A stretch of 64,000 bases of DNA. Source: Micropterus salmoides (Eukaryota; Chordata; Actinopteri; Centrarchiformes; Centrarchidae). Made by a program: the position numbers and the translations under genes. Where the stretch lies: assembly GCF_014851395.1 (NCBI RefSeq), contig NW_024040041.1, positions 10,594,041-10,658,040 on the forward strand, written 5' to 3'. The first letter of the stretch is position 1; every line of letters begins with the position of its first letter. The notes under the pieces were generated by a model. That model had not been told where the DNA came from, ran no database searches, and saw nothing but the letters and a program-made list of their open reading frames with translations. Below are positions 1 to 13,429 of the stretch, piece after piece.

Positions 1-2408
1 AATAAGATCTGAATCGATGTTACAGGGTGATATGAAGTCAAACCTAAAACATAATACTTTAGCCCATGCTACAGCTTTTACCATCACATGTCTGTACTGG
101 TGGTATTTGGCCTACTTCAGTACAGTGTGGTGTTTACATCAGATCCTGTGTACTGGTAAATATATACAAGAACAGTACTCATCTGGGAATAATATGCAGG
201 TCAAATAACGGCGTTAAATGGCTTACCTCCCCATCTCTCTTCTTGCGTGTGATCTGCTGATGCAAGTGTTTTTCTGATCATGCATCATGCACACACTCTT
301 AATGACACTGGCTGGATATCCACGTATCTCTCTACAACCAGAAAACCTATAATGCCACCCCACCCATTAGCATTCAACCGCACAATAGCATCACTAAAAC
401 AACAATATCTGGTCAGACATGTGAGGCAAACAAGGTGATGTGGTTGCAAATAATGTGAATGTGCAGGAACTTCAATGGTTTTCCATTTCTAGCATCCCTA
501 CAAGTGCGCTTGGTACCATAGCCTCTGACAGCAGTTTGAGCAATTATGTTTTTTTCCTGCAACATCAGTGTGAATTCCATTGCTGTACTTAGGCAAAGTG
601 GTGGTTTGAGCTCAATGGTTACTTCAGAATGCTAACAGGCTCACAGTGATAATGCTAACATGCTGACGTTCAACAGTTTAGCCGGTAATGTTGACCGTGT
701 TCTCCATGTTAGTTAAGTGTGTTAGCATGCTAATGTTTGCTTATTAACATTACTTGACAACTTGACTGAGGCTGATGGGAATGTATTACGGTTAAGCAGG
801 TATTGAGTCAAAAACCCACATTGAACAAATAACATTTTTGATCAGACGGTGGCGCTGCATGAAAAGTGAAGACATCGACAAAGTTACTGCAATTCATCCT
901 GTGGGGAACAAAAAATAGTTGTACCAAATTTTATGGTCTAAACCACAAATGTCAACTTCATGGTTATATCTTCACCACATCTGCCACTATAGATTTATTT
1001 TGTATGGGTCTACATTTTAGAGCATAGCACAATTTTGTTTTCTCTAGAAATGTTTGGCATCTGCACATGTAAATACCTGTCCTGGAGCGTAACCCCAGGC
1101 TCAATAACAGAACTGTCAAAGAGGATAAATCACCTACGATGCCAAGACTCACCATTAGCATACGCATGATTTAAGCACATTTTTTTTAGTGTTAGTCCAG
1201 AGAAACTTGCATACCTGTAATTTTGGATTCAGTTCTAATAGACATCAACTGTTACAGTAAATATGATTGTGCTTGACGATAATGACATATTAACAAAATT
1301 CTGATATTTACAAAACTGAGAAAAGGCTGGTTGACAATTTTGTTGTTGATTCTACCACAAAATGTCACTAGCCTATATATGTCCCTAGATAAAAGTGTTT
1401 GTAGGGATAGAGTGATGAACTGAGGATTATATTGGAAATTAATTATTAATCCATCATGCAACTTTTTTGGGTCAAAAATATAATATAATAACACCAGAAC
1501 CATTTCAGAATCTTGAAATCTATATTTCGGTAAGATCTTTTTTTAACCACAGTTAACATTAACATCAGTCCTATTCTACATGTGTTGTCACATTTTTACA
1601 CAGTAGTTGTCTTTCTAGGAAATAATTACCTTCCCCTAGATCCTTAGTTCATCTGTAACCTTGTATACAATATAGGTCAGCAAACTGCACACTGTATCGC
1701 TTTATGTTGTGTTCAAAGTACTATATCTGTGTGTAACTTCTATATATATTCCCCCATGGTGTCTTTGTATTTCTACTGCATACTGTTAAATAATGTGCTT
1801 GGTGGATATATTGGACCAGGCAGGTTTCAGGAATCTTGCAGAGTCTGTATTTCCCACATTTCTTCCCTTGTGGTTCTGGTGTTTATTTCAGTGAACCATT
1901 AAGCAGCGGGGCCCTAGCAATTTGTTGTTGACTAAAATGGTTCATTCTCTAGGCAGCCTTTTCTGACTTGCAATTATTTGTTGTGTTGTACTTAATTAAA
2001 AAAACCCTGAAGACATAAGATGGCTTAGCTTAATGAAGATCTGTTCATAAACAAAACTTTATGTGGTTGACACTTTGTTTTGTTAGTTTCTCTCTGAAAT
2101 TCTATGTCACAACAACTGCTTTTTAAAGATGAAACATTACAATAACTCCAGCATATTGAAACCTTATTTACTCAGCCCCTATCCCCAGACGCGATGTAAT
2201 TTTCAGCAAAATCAATTATTAATTAGGCGTAATAACTTTTCCTTACATAGGCACGCAACCAACAGAATGTTGAGAATCACTGCTACAGCTGGGATGTGCA
2301 TTTTCATGAAGTAGTAAAAACATTATATTACCTGAACAACAGCAAGAGTACCTAGACTGTAAAACCCACACTGTGAACTACTTTATCCACTGCCTCCCTC
2401 CTCTGCAG
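1..2408. other. Non-coding, probably intron or upstream of the pentraxin gene
   Basis: I see no exon with both convincing splice sites and recognisable protein here. The next coding exon starts in phase 0 at 2409 and begins inside the protein, so at least one earlier exon (start codon, signal peptide) must exist. It is either left of the window or too diverged for me to see. The only repeat I recognise is the one at about 600-963. Confidence 0.5.
600..963 (+). repeat. Dispersed fish repeat (gctaacatgctaa type), copy 1
   Basis: The stretch has repeated gctaaca/gttagcatgc words, then a segment ending in text close to 'gttactgcaattcatcctg' and 'gtaccaaattttatgg'. A related copy lies in the opposite orientation at about 38490-38880, where the corresponding words appear reverse-complemented. 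The family is common in perch-like fish genomes; I cannot assign it to a class. Confidence 0.55.
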
Positions 2409-5400
2409 TCAGACATTGGCCCATTTCCTCACAACCAGACGGACAGCAACACCTCAGGAGTGCCAGAGGAAGGCGGGATGTCTGGCGGCCCAGAAAGGTT
2501 GACTAATCCTGGGCACAGAGCTGGTGCTGACAAGGCCTCGAGGATGGAGGACTTGGAGGGGGAGCTGGAGAGGAAGGTGGAGCTGCTGGACAAAGAGAGA
2601 AAAGCCCTGAGGCTGGAAACAGAGAAAAACAGACAGGAAATCGACCGGGGCATCAATAAACTACACCACCGACTCTCAGGACTGGAGGAAGGTTGGTATC
2701 AACAGAGGGGAAAAAACAGAAAAATGTGTGTACTTGTGGGTGTATTTTAATGTGTAGATTAAAATATAATAAAGAGGTATACAAAATGTTGAGAGAAATT
2801 GTAAGTAAATGTGATTAATCACTTGCACGATGTCTCAAGTCACTAATGATGAGAAATAATCTGGCAAGTTACCTCAGATGTTTCATTTATATACAAGCCT
2901 ACTCTTAATCAGATTACGCCATGGGGTTTCTTTATGATGAATAAATTATGTTTAACTTATGTAAAAGGCAAAAAGACATCAGAAAGACTATGAAATTCCT
3001 GCCCTGCTTTAACAAAAAACAGAAAGTGCAGATACAGTAAATGAGAAAAGCAGGAAATCTATTTGATCCTTCATTGATTTCTCCTTGCCTTCTCTATCCC
3101 TTTTTATTTCCAAATTCATGCTCTCTTTCTGCTTTCCCAGGTATCTCAGGGCATTCTTTCCCAGAGGGCTACAGATTGTCCTTCCCAACTCGTACAAACT
3201 ACATGTACGCTGTTGTGAAACACTCCATCCCAATGCTGCGGGCCTTCACCATCTGCCTGTGGCTGCGGCCGGCAGAAGGAGGAATCGGGACACCTCTTTC
3301 TTACGCTGTTCCTGAGCAGCCCAACGAACTGGTGCTGCTGCAAGGCCTGCATAGCCCCACTGAGATGCTCATCAATGACAAGGTATCAAGCTGCATCTGC
3401 TCAATATCTGCTCATTACTCAATATGTCAATTATTGTAAGGTAAAAATATAAAAAATTGACTTTGCATGCATCCCTTCACATATGCATTTCAATATACAA
3501 ATGTGTGAATATGGTTGTGTAATTTAGGAATCTGTTACAGTGAATTTATGTTTGTGTGTGTACTAAAGCGTTCAAAGGTTTTCTTTAAAGGGGCCATGTC
3601 TGTTTTTTTTTTTTTATTATTTGTTTTATTATGAATTATTAATTTTTTATTGTGTATTTGTGAACAGGTTGTAATCTCACATAAAAATTTTATTTAATAA
3701 CTTTCTCAGTCACTTGAAACAGCCACTATGCAGCATCCTATGTGAATAGGACACACACAGCGACAACACTGCAGATAACGCCAAAAACTGCCTCACAGCA
3801 CAACACCAACAAAAATGTGTGTTTAAGTCTGTCAGGCTAAACGAGAATCCGATCGATGTCGGGCAAAAACATGGTAAATATTAGAAAGGTGTTTATGTCA
3901 TGGAGAGACCTCTACTTTGTTTTGCACATAAAAACCAACCCATTGGACAAGTAAAATAACATTACTGCAAAACATGTGAAATTTTGTGTTTTAGTTGGCT
4001 CAAATTAGATAACGTTAACGCCAACCAGTTGCTAACGTTATCCGTTGCAAAATACTAGCCTACAGTTGTATCGCTTATCACATTACTTCACCAGCGAACC
4101 CTGGAACTGGTATTATGTCAAAATGTTCATTTTAGCCTGCAAGGTAATTCCTCCCATCTGCCCCCTCCTCCCCATTTCTGCACTTTAATGATTCTCTTTT
4201 TGCGCCACTGCTATGATTACAATGCCATTTGCATTCCTATTAATATTCCAAATCCCTCAGATACATACTAGCTCATACAATGCAAGTGTTTAAATAGTGT
4301 TGATAATGTTGTGTTTTTATCTGTATTTTATTTTTATTATCGTTATTATTTTATGTTTTGCTGTGTATGACCTCATGTAACTTAGGTGACCCACATAATA
4401 TACAATAGTGCAACATAACGGTGCAGCACATCACTACAGTGGAAGACCCTTTCGGTACAGTAGCATTGCTTACTGCGGTCTAAGTGTTGTACTAAAGTGT
4501 GGCAAGAATCTAATTTATAATATTCCGTCTAGCTCACCGAGCATTTTCATTATCATACAATAAATTTAGCTATGTCGAAATTGCTGAGCCTCTTTGGTGA
4601 AAGAAACACAAATAGTTATTGAAAAGCTGTCAGATAAATGCAATCAATGTAATGTTACCATGTTAACAAGCATGGATTAGTTAAACATCAAGATGATATA
4701 AATGTTACTTTAACGGTGCAGTGGAAGAGTTAAGCTTATTGTCTGATGCCGTCTCAGCACATGTACACGCTTGGGGAGGTTTAATAAAAAAGCATAAAGG
4801 ATAGGATACAAAGGTTTTCAAACACTGATGGCTAACTCTTTATAAATTCCCTATAAAGGCACAGCAACCAGTGTACATATCTTTGTTTACTGATAATTAA
4901 TTAATCACCCTAGAAGAGTTCACTGCTTTCGATAAGGCTAATCCACTTTTTGAAATTCTACCAGTTGTACTGTATATCAAAAGCATTATAGTCTTGATTG
5001 GAATTTTTTCCTGCCTATTACAGAAGATATAGTGACCTGTATTAGCATACAAATATGTAGAACACATCATATGAAAGAGCCAATAGGAGACAGGCTAAAT
5101 AGCCCCATTCATGTGTTTTAATGTACCACCTTGGCTGCATTGCAGGGTGGGGTAGCGCAGTGGCTTCAGATATAATTCAACAAAGTCATTATGGTAATAG
5201 ATGCCCAGAGGAAACACTCCATGTCCTTGGAGGTAGCAGAATGTCTCTGGGATTGAAGAAATACTGTCAAGCCTGAAGACTTCTGAATGCGAGACATGTA
5301 GAAATATCAGAATACAATCATGTACTTCATTTGAACTGCCCTTTTGCTCTCCCATTCCTAGGTGGCGCAGTTGCCTCTAAATCTCTCCAGAGGCAGCTGG

Positions 5401-6377
5401 CAGCACATCTGTGTGAGCTGGAGCCAGAAGGGAGGAGCCTGGCAGGCCTACCAGGGGGGAAAGCTGAGGGGCGAGGGTCACACACTGGCAGCGGGACATC
5501 ACATCAGACCCGGGGGAGTGCTCATACTGGGGCAGGAGCAGGTGAATGCACAATTGAGGGAATGAAAGGCTGAATTAATTAAGTTTTAACTGATGAGCAG
5601 CAGGTAAGGCAGGCAGGTTACCCCAGGAGAAACCTAATTTTGTATGCCCTTCAGGCTACTGCTGACTACAGCGCTGTAAGCAAATAGTTAACCCACTGCA
5701 ACTACGGCTCTAATCAGTTCCCCCTGAGTTGTAAGTAAAATGGAACACTTTGAAAGTCTTTGTGAAAGTACACACAGTAAATCTAAGTTTGATTAGGTTT
5801 AGAGTATACTGCTAGGCAAATTGTTGAAGTGGTGTGTTGGGTGGATATGGTGTGTGTGTGTGTGTGTGCATGGTCATAAGCAACAAGGGTAGTCGGCTAG
5901 GGGACTCTCATCCACAACCAAAAAAGCCCTCCCATATGGCTTCTTCATTCCGTAGTCCTGCATGCATACTGGTCACTTTCTATCATTTCTCCTTCATCTC
6001 CCCTAAAGCAAGTCCACAGTCTTGCCCAAGGCAGGAAAACAGCTGAAACTGAGCGTGTCTGTAAACCAAAGTGTTTTTGACTTTAATCACCTGGATCCTT
6101 TCAAGCTTCCTTCCTGTAATCCATCTTCACTCTTCTCGATCTCCAGGATTCCCTGGGTGGAGGTTTTGACTCATCCCAAGCCCTGGTTGGAGAGTTGTCC
6201 CAGGTGGGTCTTTGGGACCGGGTCCTGTCTTCTAGCCAGGTGGCAAACTTGGCACGCTGTGGCAGAGTAACCCAGGGCAGTGTGGCTCCCTGGAGCGAGA
6301 ACGGAGTCGAGGTTTATGGTGGAGCAACCAAGGACCCGGGGGAGCCTTGTAGTAAACACAACAGGAGTTCTCAATGA
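2409..6377 (+). CDS. Neuronal pentraxin family protein, C-terminal four exons (5' partial)
   Basis: Coding exons are 2409-2691, 3141-3382, 5362-5541 and 6147-6377, all with AG/GT borders and matching phases (311 codons plus stop). The first exon encodes a charged heptad-like coiled coil, as in the stalk of neuronal pentraxins. The other three encode one pentraxin domain opening with SFPTRTNYMYA. The pentraxin signature HxCx[ST]WxS is present as HICVSWS. The Cys of AFTICLWLR would pair with the Cys of that signature, and two more Cys lie near the C terminus. GQEQDSLGGGFD matches the calcium-binding segment. Family members (NPTX1, NPTX2, NPTXR) are secreted or membrane-bound synaptic proteins that cluster AMPA receptors. 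This copy is rather diverged, so I do not name the paralog. The N-terminal exon with the signal or anchor is missing from view. Confidence 0.9.
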
Positions 6378-8740
6378 CCGATGGGGGAAGGCTTTGAGGA
6401 AAGTAGAAGTGAAGAAGGGTGGAGGGAGGGGTAAAGTTGTAGCGCATTCAAGAAAGTAGAATTTCCTCTGCCCAGGATCCTGTAGCAGTGCTACAGGATT
6501 TTCTAAACAACTCTATGCGGCATGGACTAACAAGTATGTAGGAAATGGAAAACGAATGGTATTTATTCATATGACCTGGATAGAGGCTTTGCAGTTACTT
6601 CAGCAAACTTCTAGCAACCACAGCCGATGTTATCATCGAGGTCCACTGGTGAACTGTGCAACACAAGATGAGATTCTTCATAAATTTAGCTGTAGTATGG
6701 ATATAGATCAAATTTTGTAAGTTACAGCTCATACTTTCTGTGTTGGCAAACCAGCTAGCGGTCTAATTATTGAAAACTAAAAATGTTAATTTTAACATAA
6801 GTATACTAGCAAACAATTGAACCCTCTCCTAACTATTAATTTGTGAGCAAAGGTGAATTAATATGATTAGCTAGCTAACAAACTGCCATTATCTAACATG
6901 TTGCTTAAACATTGCTTTCTTGAAGAGAGTAAGATGGAATACCACTCTTCACAGCAGCTGGTTATAGTAATCAAGCTTAGCATAAAATTAAAAACAGGGG
7001 GCAATGGCTAGCCTGGCTCTGTTCAACGGTAACAAAATCCAAACAAGACGTGTTTATAAGCGAGCTTTAGAGGTGAAAATTTGTTACCTTTGGACAGAGC
7101 CAGGCTATCTTTTAGCCCATTACCAGTCTTTATGCTAAGCTAAGTTAGCCGGCAGCTGGTGGTAGCTTCAAACGTACATGTGAGTGATATCAAAATTCTG
7201 ATCAAACTCTCCGCAAGAAAGTGAATAAATGGTTTTCCCAAAATTTTGAACTTTTCCTTTAAACTGATCAGATTACTGGAGATGATGCCATTTAACAGCT
7301 AAAACTTTGCAGAAATCACCACTGTCTATTTATCCTGTTAATCCTGGTTGTAAAAAACTCAAAGAGTTGACCTCCACTATGGCTGCCAGAAGTTGTGTCA
7401 AGCCAGCTGAAATCCCTCCGTGAGAGCAGTAGGGTCGGAGTGAAGTTAATTAAGGGCTGCGACAGCTTTAGAGTCTGGAGTCAATGTAAGGTGATGAAAA
7501 ATGTTGGGGGAAGTGGTGGGAATATTAAGTAGTAGGCTAGATGGCAGCAAGGAGTAGATGATGAAAGAGAATGCAAAGAGGGAGGAAGGGCAAAAAAATA
7601 GATAGATCAGGCACTTTTAAGGAGTGATGCTACATTGTTTTCACCTCTGCATGATGTATTCATATACCTGTAATGTCTTGCCACTGCACTTTCACATAGG
7701 AGAACAGTGTCTCCTGCATCCATGGCTGTCTTGTGTTTGTCTATAAAGGCCAGATGGTCTCTTTTATTTGCTAAAGATGTTACTGAACAAATGTAAGGAA
7801 ATCAGCACTTCTGGCAGAATGTTTTGGGGGATTGGTTTTCAGTTTTGCACTCACAGTAATTTTAACATTCTTAGATATAGACTGTTTCCTCTTTGCAATT
7901 GTGTACATGCAACCACTCAGTAACGTGGTTTGACAAATGAACAACCTGCAACCTCCAACTCTTCCAACCTTCCTACATTCCATGCATGATTTGTACTATA
8001 TGTTTGCCTTGGTGCATCCAGTATCTTTCTGGAAATCCATCTCTGACCATGTTTGTACTCCAAAGCCATTTTGATGACTATTCTCAACTGTTGTGCGAGA
8101 CATGATGTTAAATGCAGATTGTTCGTTTCAGAAGTTCTAAAACACTGGCTCTCCCTAGAATAAAAATAATCCTTGGTGGAAAGTGCCTGTCAGGGTGTCT
8201 GTGCCCATGTGAAAAAAAAAAAATCATCAAATGTATTATTCTGATGGAAAATTCACACTGCAAGCTATTTTGAACTAATTAAGCATCAGTGTTTCTGTGA
8301 ATTCCCTGGTGATTTTTTAAGATCTCAGAGGTTTGATAAAACATTTGAAAACAGCAGCAGAGGACTTCTGTGTCTGATGCTCGATCTGGTCAAAATCATC
8401 TTGCTGTGCCTCACAGTGTCTTTGAAGATGCCTCTCAATCTGCAGCGTTATTGTCAATATTATGCCTGATGTCTGTTTGACTCATGTCAGAACTTTTTCT
8501 TTTGAGCTTTTTGATAGTGATGTGGCATTATTCTGTTTACAGTAATTGGAATTGAAAGCTTTTTAACTCTATTGGCAATGTTTGTCTTTACATATGAATT
8601 CTGTTTTTTATCCACTGTATGCATTGGTAACTGTCTATTTCATGTTGTTGTTTGGATAAATACCGTATGTCCATGTCTTGTATGGTGTTGTATTGTTGCT
8701 GCACATGTGCTGTGTACAAACGTCAAATCTTTATTAAAGT
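6378..8740 (+). other. Probable 3' UTR and downstream flank of the pentraxin gene
   Basis: No coding signal. Candidate poly(A) signals are AATAAA at 8159-8164 and ATTAAA at 8733-8738, so a UTR of 1.8-2.4 kb is possible. A truncated MITE sits at about 6920-7263. Confidence 0.35.
6920..7263. mobile_element. Truncated MITE, same family as 9462-10259
   Basis: The right end (7180-7263) runs through 'gtgagtgatatcaaaattc' to 'ttttgaacttttccttt', matching the right terminal repeat of the fuller element at 9462-10259. The interior shares words such as 'tttggacagagccaggct' and 'atgctaagctaagttagc'. The left end is shortened and starts near 'agagtaagatggaatacc'. Confidence 0.6.
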
Positions 8741-9461
8741 CCTAATTTTCCGATGTAAAGAATGCCATTTTGTTGATATCTAATACATTATTAGTGAATT
8801 AAAAGACAAGAGTGAATTAAAAGACAAGATTCTGTCAAGGACATCCACAAATATACACACATCCTTGTAATTTAAGTGGAGCAGTAAGAGAACCTGCTGT
8901 GAGAGCAAACCCTCCTACTGTGCTTTTCAGACTCCACAAGAAAAATACTTTTTTCTTCAATGACAGAAAAGACAGTATTTCTTCCCCTAGTGTTCTCTTC
9001 GTTCTCCTTCCAAGCAAATTAAAGAAGAGAGTTCAAGGAGAGATGCCTGGAGCCTTCTCCCTCGGGTGCAGCGGGTATAGATGTAAGTTAAGAGTAAACT
9101 GAGGATTTAATAGCCAAGGTCAGCTGCTGTGTCTCAGATACTCATCTAGACGTGAAAAAAATGGCTTTAGTTCTGTAGCACATGCTTTAGAGGCATATTA
9201 AGGTTCAGGACATCACATTCGGTCTTAAGTGGACAGAAGAGATATGAAATTCGCACAGAAGATATGACAGTTTTCTGTATCCACTAAAGAGTATATTTAT
9301 TGTTTAGGTCTGTCAAGACAGATACATTTTATATGCACTCTGATGCTTTTATATACAAAAACATAAACAAATCCAAAGAAACAGACCGGCGATTTTGGGG
9401 AAGCTTACAAATGTTTTTTTTTTTTTTACCATGCATTTGAGAAATAGATTGAAACTGATTT

Positions 9462-10259
9462 TAAACAAATAGTTTGGCATTTTGAGAAAAATGCTTTTTC
9501 ACTTCTTAAGATTGATACCACTTCCATATCTGTCCACTAAATATAATGCTACAGCGAGCAGGCAGTTAGCTTAGCTTACTATAAAGTCTGGAAACAGGAA
9601 GAAACAGTTGACCTCGTTCTGTCCAAAGGTAACAAAATCTGCCTACCAGCAGCTCTAACAGCCATTACTTAACATGTTGTATCTTGTTTGTTAAATCTGT
9701 AGAAAAACTGAATCATTTTAAGGGGGGGCTTTTCTAGGCCGGGAGAAGTGGCTTCATCATCTATAGAGGTATTTGTGGTTGTTATAGGCGGAATTTACAA
9801 ATCACTTCTCTGATTTGATCAGTTCACTTCAAAGACGTGTAGTCACTCATTGTGTAGTTTGTTGTACGTCCTAGCCACATCACCTGCAGCCCGATGTTCA
9901 GCACTGATCTGTTTTTATTTCAGTAATAAGTAGTTTAACTTTTTGCTGTTTCAAGCTGTTATGTTCAGTAAAAAACTAGGTATATGAAGCACTGTACATA
10001 GGGGTAATAGCTCAGAAGTGATTACAGTTATCACATCACGATTGTTTCTGCAGCTTTCATGGTCTTTTAAATTTTGGACAGAGCCATGCTAGCGTTTTCT
10101 CTCGATTTCCGGTCTAGATAATGCTAAGCTACCCAACTGCTATAGCCAATGTCTTATATTTAAAGGAGCAAATATGAGAGTGGTATCAGTCTTCCCATCG
10201 AAATAATGTCAAGAAAACAATATGGAGGATTTCCCAAAATGTTGAACTATTCCTTTAAA
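9462..10259. mobile_element. MITE-like element with long terminal inverted repeats
   Basis: The left end (about 9462-9528) and the reverse complement of the right end (about 10170-10259) align imperfectly over roughly 65 bases. The shared core is ATAGTT..CATTTTG, and a 'gataccact' word recurs on each inner flank. The interior has the 'gttagcttagctta' and 'ggacagagccatgcta' words typical of this fish repeat. I see no transposase, so it is non-autonomous. Target duplication was not resolved. Confidence 0.65.
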
Positions 10260-13200
10260 TTCAAAATTTAAATTCATGTCCTACATCATAGGCAGATTTA
10301 GGCCACCCTACTGTGCTGTGATGGCTAGTACTTATTACATAGCGCAGCTATGGCCCTGGATAATAGAGATCTTAGGTGGTCCATTGCATGTGACTTATTG
10401 CATACAACCTCTAGTTGTTTTTTTTATGAAATAGGAAAGCTCTGATTAGCTAATTACCACACTGACGATTATCCTTCTGAGGGGCATACATTAAAATAAT
10501 AAGCATAGCCTTTTCCCTAGATAAAGTTACAAATGTTTTATTTGAATGCTTTAATTTTAAATAATTTGCCTATATTGTTATCTTATACAGTTCTTTAACC
10601 CTTTGTTTCTCTTGATGGCAACACATGGTTCACTGAATAAAGTTACGGTAATGAATACATGATTTACTGAGAAGCAAATGTGACATGAACAAGATGCTAA
10701 ACTGCATAGTTACATTGAGTTGCAACCAGCAAGTACACAAATGGTTTGTGCGTCAGTTAATTGGTCTACAAGTTCACAGAGATATATTTTATTTATAATA
10801 TACTGTATCTAATTACACAAGATGTATGATCTAGGTGAATGAACTGTTTATGGAAAACCCTAAGGTGAAAGCTATCAAATTGTACAGTTGTTTATTTTAC
10901 TGCATCTATCCCTGTATCCCATTACTATGTAATTACCATGTCACTGTATATATTAAAATAGACCCATTCAATTCTCACTCTGCCTTCATTCTCTCCACCT
11001 CTCTGTCATCCTCCATTCTCACCCTCCTCTCATCTTCTCACTCCCGCTCTCCTCCTCTCAGTGACATTTCCACTTCAGACCCCCACGTCTTCCTCCTCCC
11101 CCTCATTACTCAGTCCCTGCACTCCTCCTGTCGCATTTCTCAACCATTTCTTCAGCCAAGGATGAAGAGTATGGTCTAGCTCTGATGTAAATGAAAAGTG
11201 CCCTGAGCTAACTTCTGTTATGATTTGGCGCTATATAAATAAAAATCAATTTAATTGAGACATCCTCAACACATACTGACAAAAATAATAGAGATGCATA
11301 CACAGCACGAGGCGCTGACTCTTCAAGGTTGCCGCAAATGAAACTGTTATTTTTACAGATATGTTCGAAAGAAATTAAAGGGAGAAAGCATGTAAGGGAT
11401 TTGTAAAAACCAATAGCTATGAGCAGGGATTTAAAAACAAATCCATTTATCTATGCTTCTCCACCTAAAGACATAAGTCATGCAACATAATAGTTTTAGT
11501 CTTGAGTTTCTCTTGGGCCTCTGTACCAACACACTGTGGTGATTGACAAGCCATTAAATGACTGATAAATTTCCTACCAATGAGTTAAGCCACTAACAGA
11601 TACTGTGCTGAGTGGCACAACAGCAATATCTGTAATCCTTAATTAGCATGAGTCAATCCGTTCAACCATTCCAGTGTATAAGACCAGACAGAGCACAGTT
11701 GGTCCATGCTATCTTCTCTTGTAGTAATGGACTTACAACTTAAGTCTGCTATGTGTGAGAAAAAGATATTTGACTTCTTTTTGCCATACATGTAGCAGTG
11801 GGCCTAGCACTGAGTCTGTGGAGGCTGAAGAGGTTAAAACATTTGAATCATGTCATGCAACAGGGTTTTTTGTTTTTACTATGTGTCTCTCACTTGCAAT
11901 TGTACTGTGGCTTTAACCAAATTGCCTGTCACAGCCAGCTTCTAACTGCATTTGGCAGGCTGTTTCTCAGAGGCAGCAAATGGAGGAGACACAAATTCAC
12001 GTGTTATTCTCACACATGAATTCAGATCCCTTTTTCTCAGTTTATGATTTTTTTTCCTGTTTTGACACCCCAAACTAAGTTATTGCAGTTAGGAATTGGT
12101 GTCTTGCTAAAAAATAGAAATTTTGAGTAGAGTGGCAGCCTGCAGCATTGGGTTTGAAGAATAATAAGTCACAGGACACTGTGACAGGAATGGAACATAC
12201 CCGCTACACCAGGGATTTAACCTCTGACCTTCCGGTTCCTGTAAAACCTTTATGACTTCCAGGATGACTGCCTTAACCATCCACAGCCAGAAGATGATAT
12301 TCCCTGATGGATTACCAATCCCTGTCTAATCCATAATGTTCCATCTAGGAATGGACAGATTGTAATCCCATATAATCCATGAAATGGATGGACCAACAAA
12401 CAGTTTGCCTCGAATTAAATGAACTCTCAAGCCGCCAAACTACTTCATGCTAAAAGAGTCCATTAGTCCACCATGTCACTGCATGTGCTAAACTGTAAAA
12501 TGAAGCTCATTGTTCAACAGATCTTTGGCCTTGAAGTTGCTTTTTCGCTCCATGTCAAATGAGCAGCAAGTGTCTGTTGATCACAAAATGAAGTGAAGTA
12601 CTCTACTGGGATATGACTTTTAATTTTTAATTTACAGCCCTGGTAAACATTTATTGAACTGTCCCATTGGAAAGAAAGTAACATTTTAGTCTTGGGGTGC
12701 ATATAATCTGAAAACAAAGTGCTCTTCCAGTAGAGATTACGACTGCAAGATCTTCACATGTATGGGATTTACATCATGCTGCAAGAGCTTGAGTCACTTT
12801 ACAATTTCTAAAACACACACAATAAAAAGCAATCAAATGCATTTTAGTGAAAGCTGAAAATTAAGCTGAATATCAAGTTATAGAGTAGCTTATCACCAGG
12901 CTGAAAAGCAACGTTATGCTGCGAGATGCAGAGAAGAGAAAGTGAGTGGTGAGCAAATGAAGAAAAAAAAAAACCTCTGTCTTCCAAGCCAGGAAGAGTG
13001 TATGGCCTGTTCTGTGGGATTTTGTCTGGAAAAACTAATACTAATGAGCAGTTAGATCAATTTCGCCCTGTTGAGATAAACTTTTGGATTTGCTGGAACT
13101 ATTTTTGGTGGGTTGAACTGTTTCTGAACAGTGATATGTTAACAGATAACGCTGTTAACTAAGCATGTGAAACTATGAAACTGTAAACTCTGGATTACAA

Positions 13201-13379
13201 GATGTAATTAGGTTGTTGAAGAATCGCATGTAAACAATATCGGTTATATGCACATTGTAGAGTGTGTGTGTGCGTTTGTGCACCGAGCGAAGCTGCATGC
13301 ACTATAAAATGAGTGTAACTTTAATAATCATTCATTTAGCTGAGTTTTTTATCCAAAGCGACTTATAATTGTATATATA
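10260..13379. other. Gene-free stretch
   Basis: No exon or protein family is recognised. It is AT-rich single-copy-looking DNA apart from a LINE-type tail near 11170-11262. The 114-codon frame at 10835-11179 is pyrimidine-rich low-complexity sequence and I do not support it as a gene. Confidence 0.5.
11170..11262 (+). repeat. LINE 3' tail (ggcgctatataaataaa type)
   Basis: The words 'tgccctgagctaacttctg', 'atttggcgctatataaa' and then 'taaaaatcaatttaattga' match the usual 3' end of L2-like fish LINEs. Only the tail is recognisable. Confidence 0.55.
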
Positions 13380-13429
13380 TATGTCAGAGGTCGCACGCCT
13401 CTGTTGCAAGTAGGGCTAACTTAAATAAT

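Noticed and set aside
3590..4560. Possible DNA transposon starting 'aaaggggccatgtctg'
   Set aside because: I could not find a matching inverted right end, and no transposase is visible.
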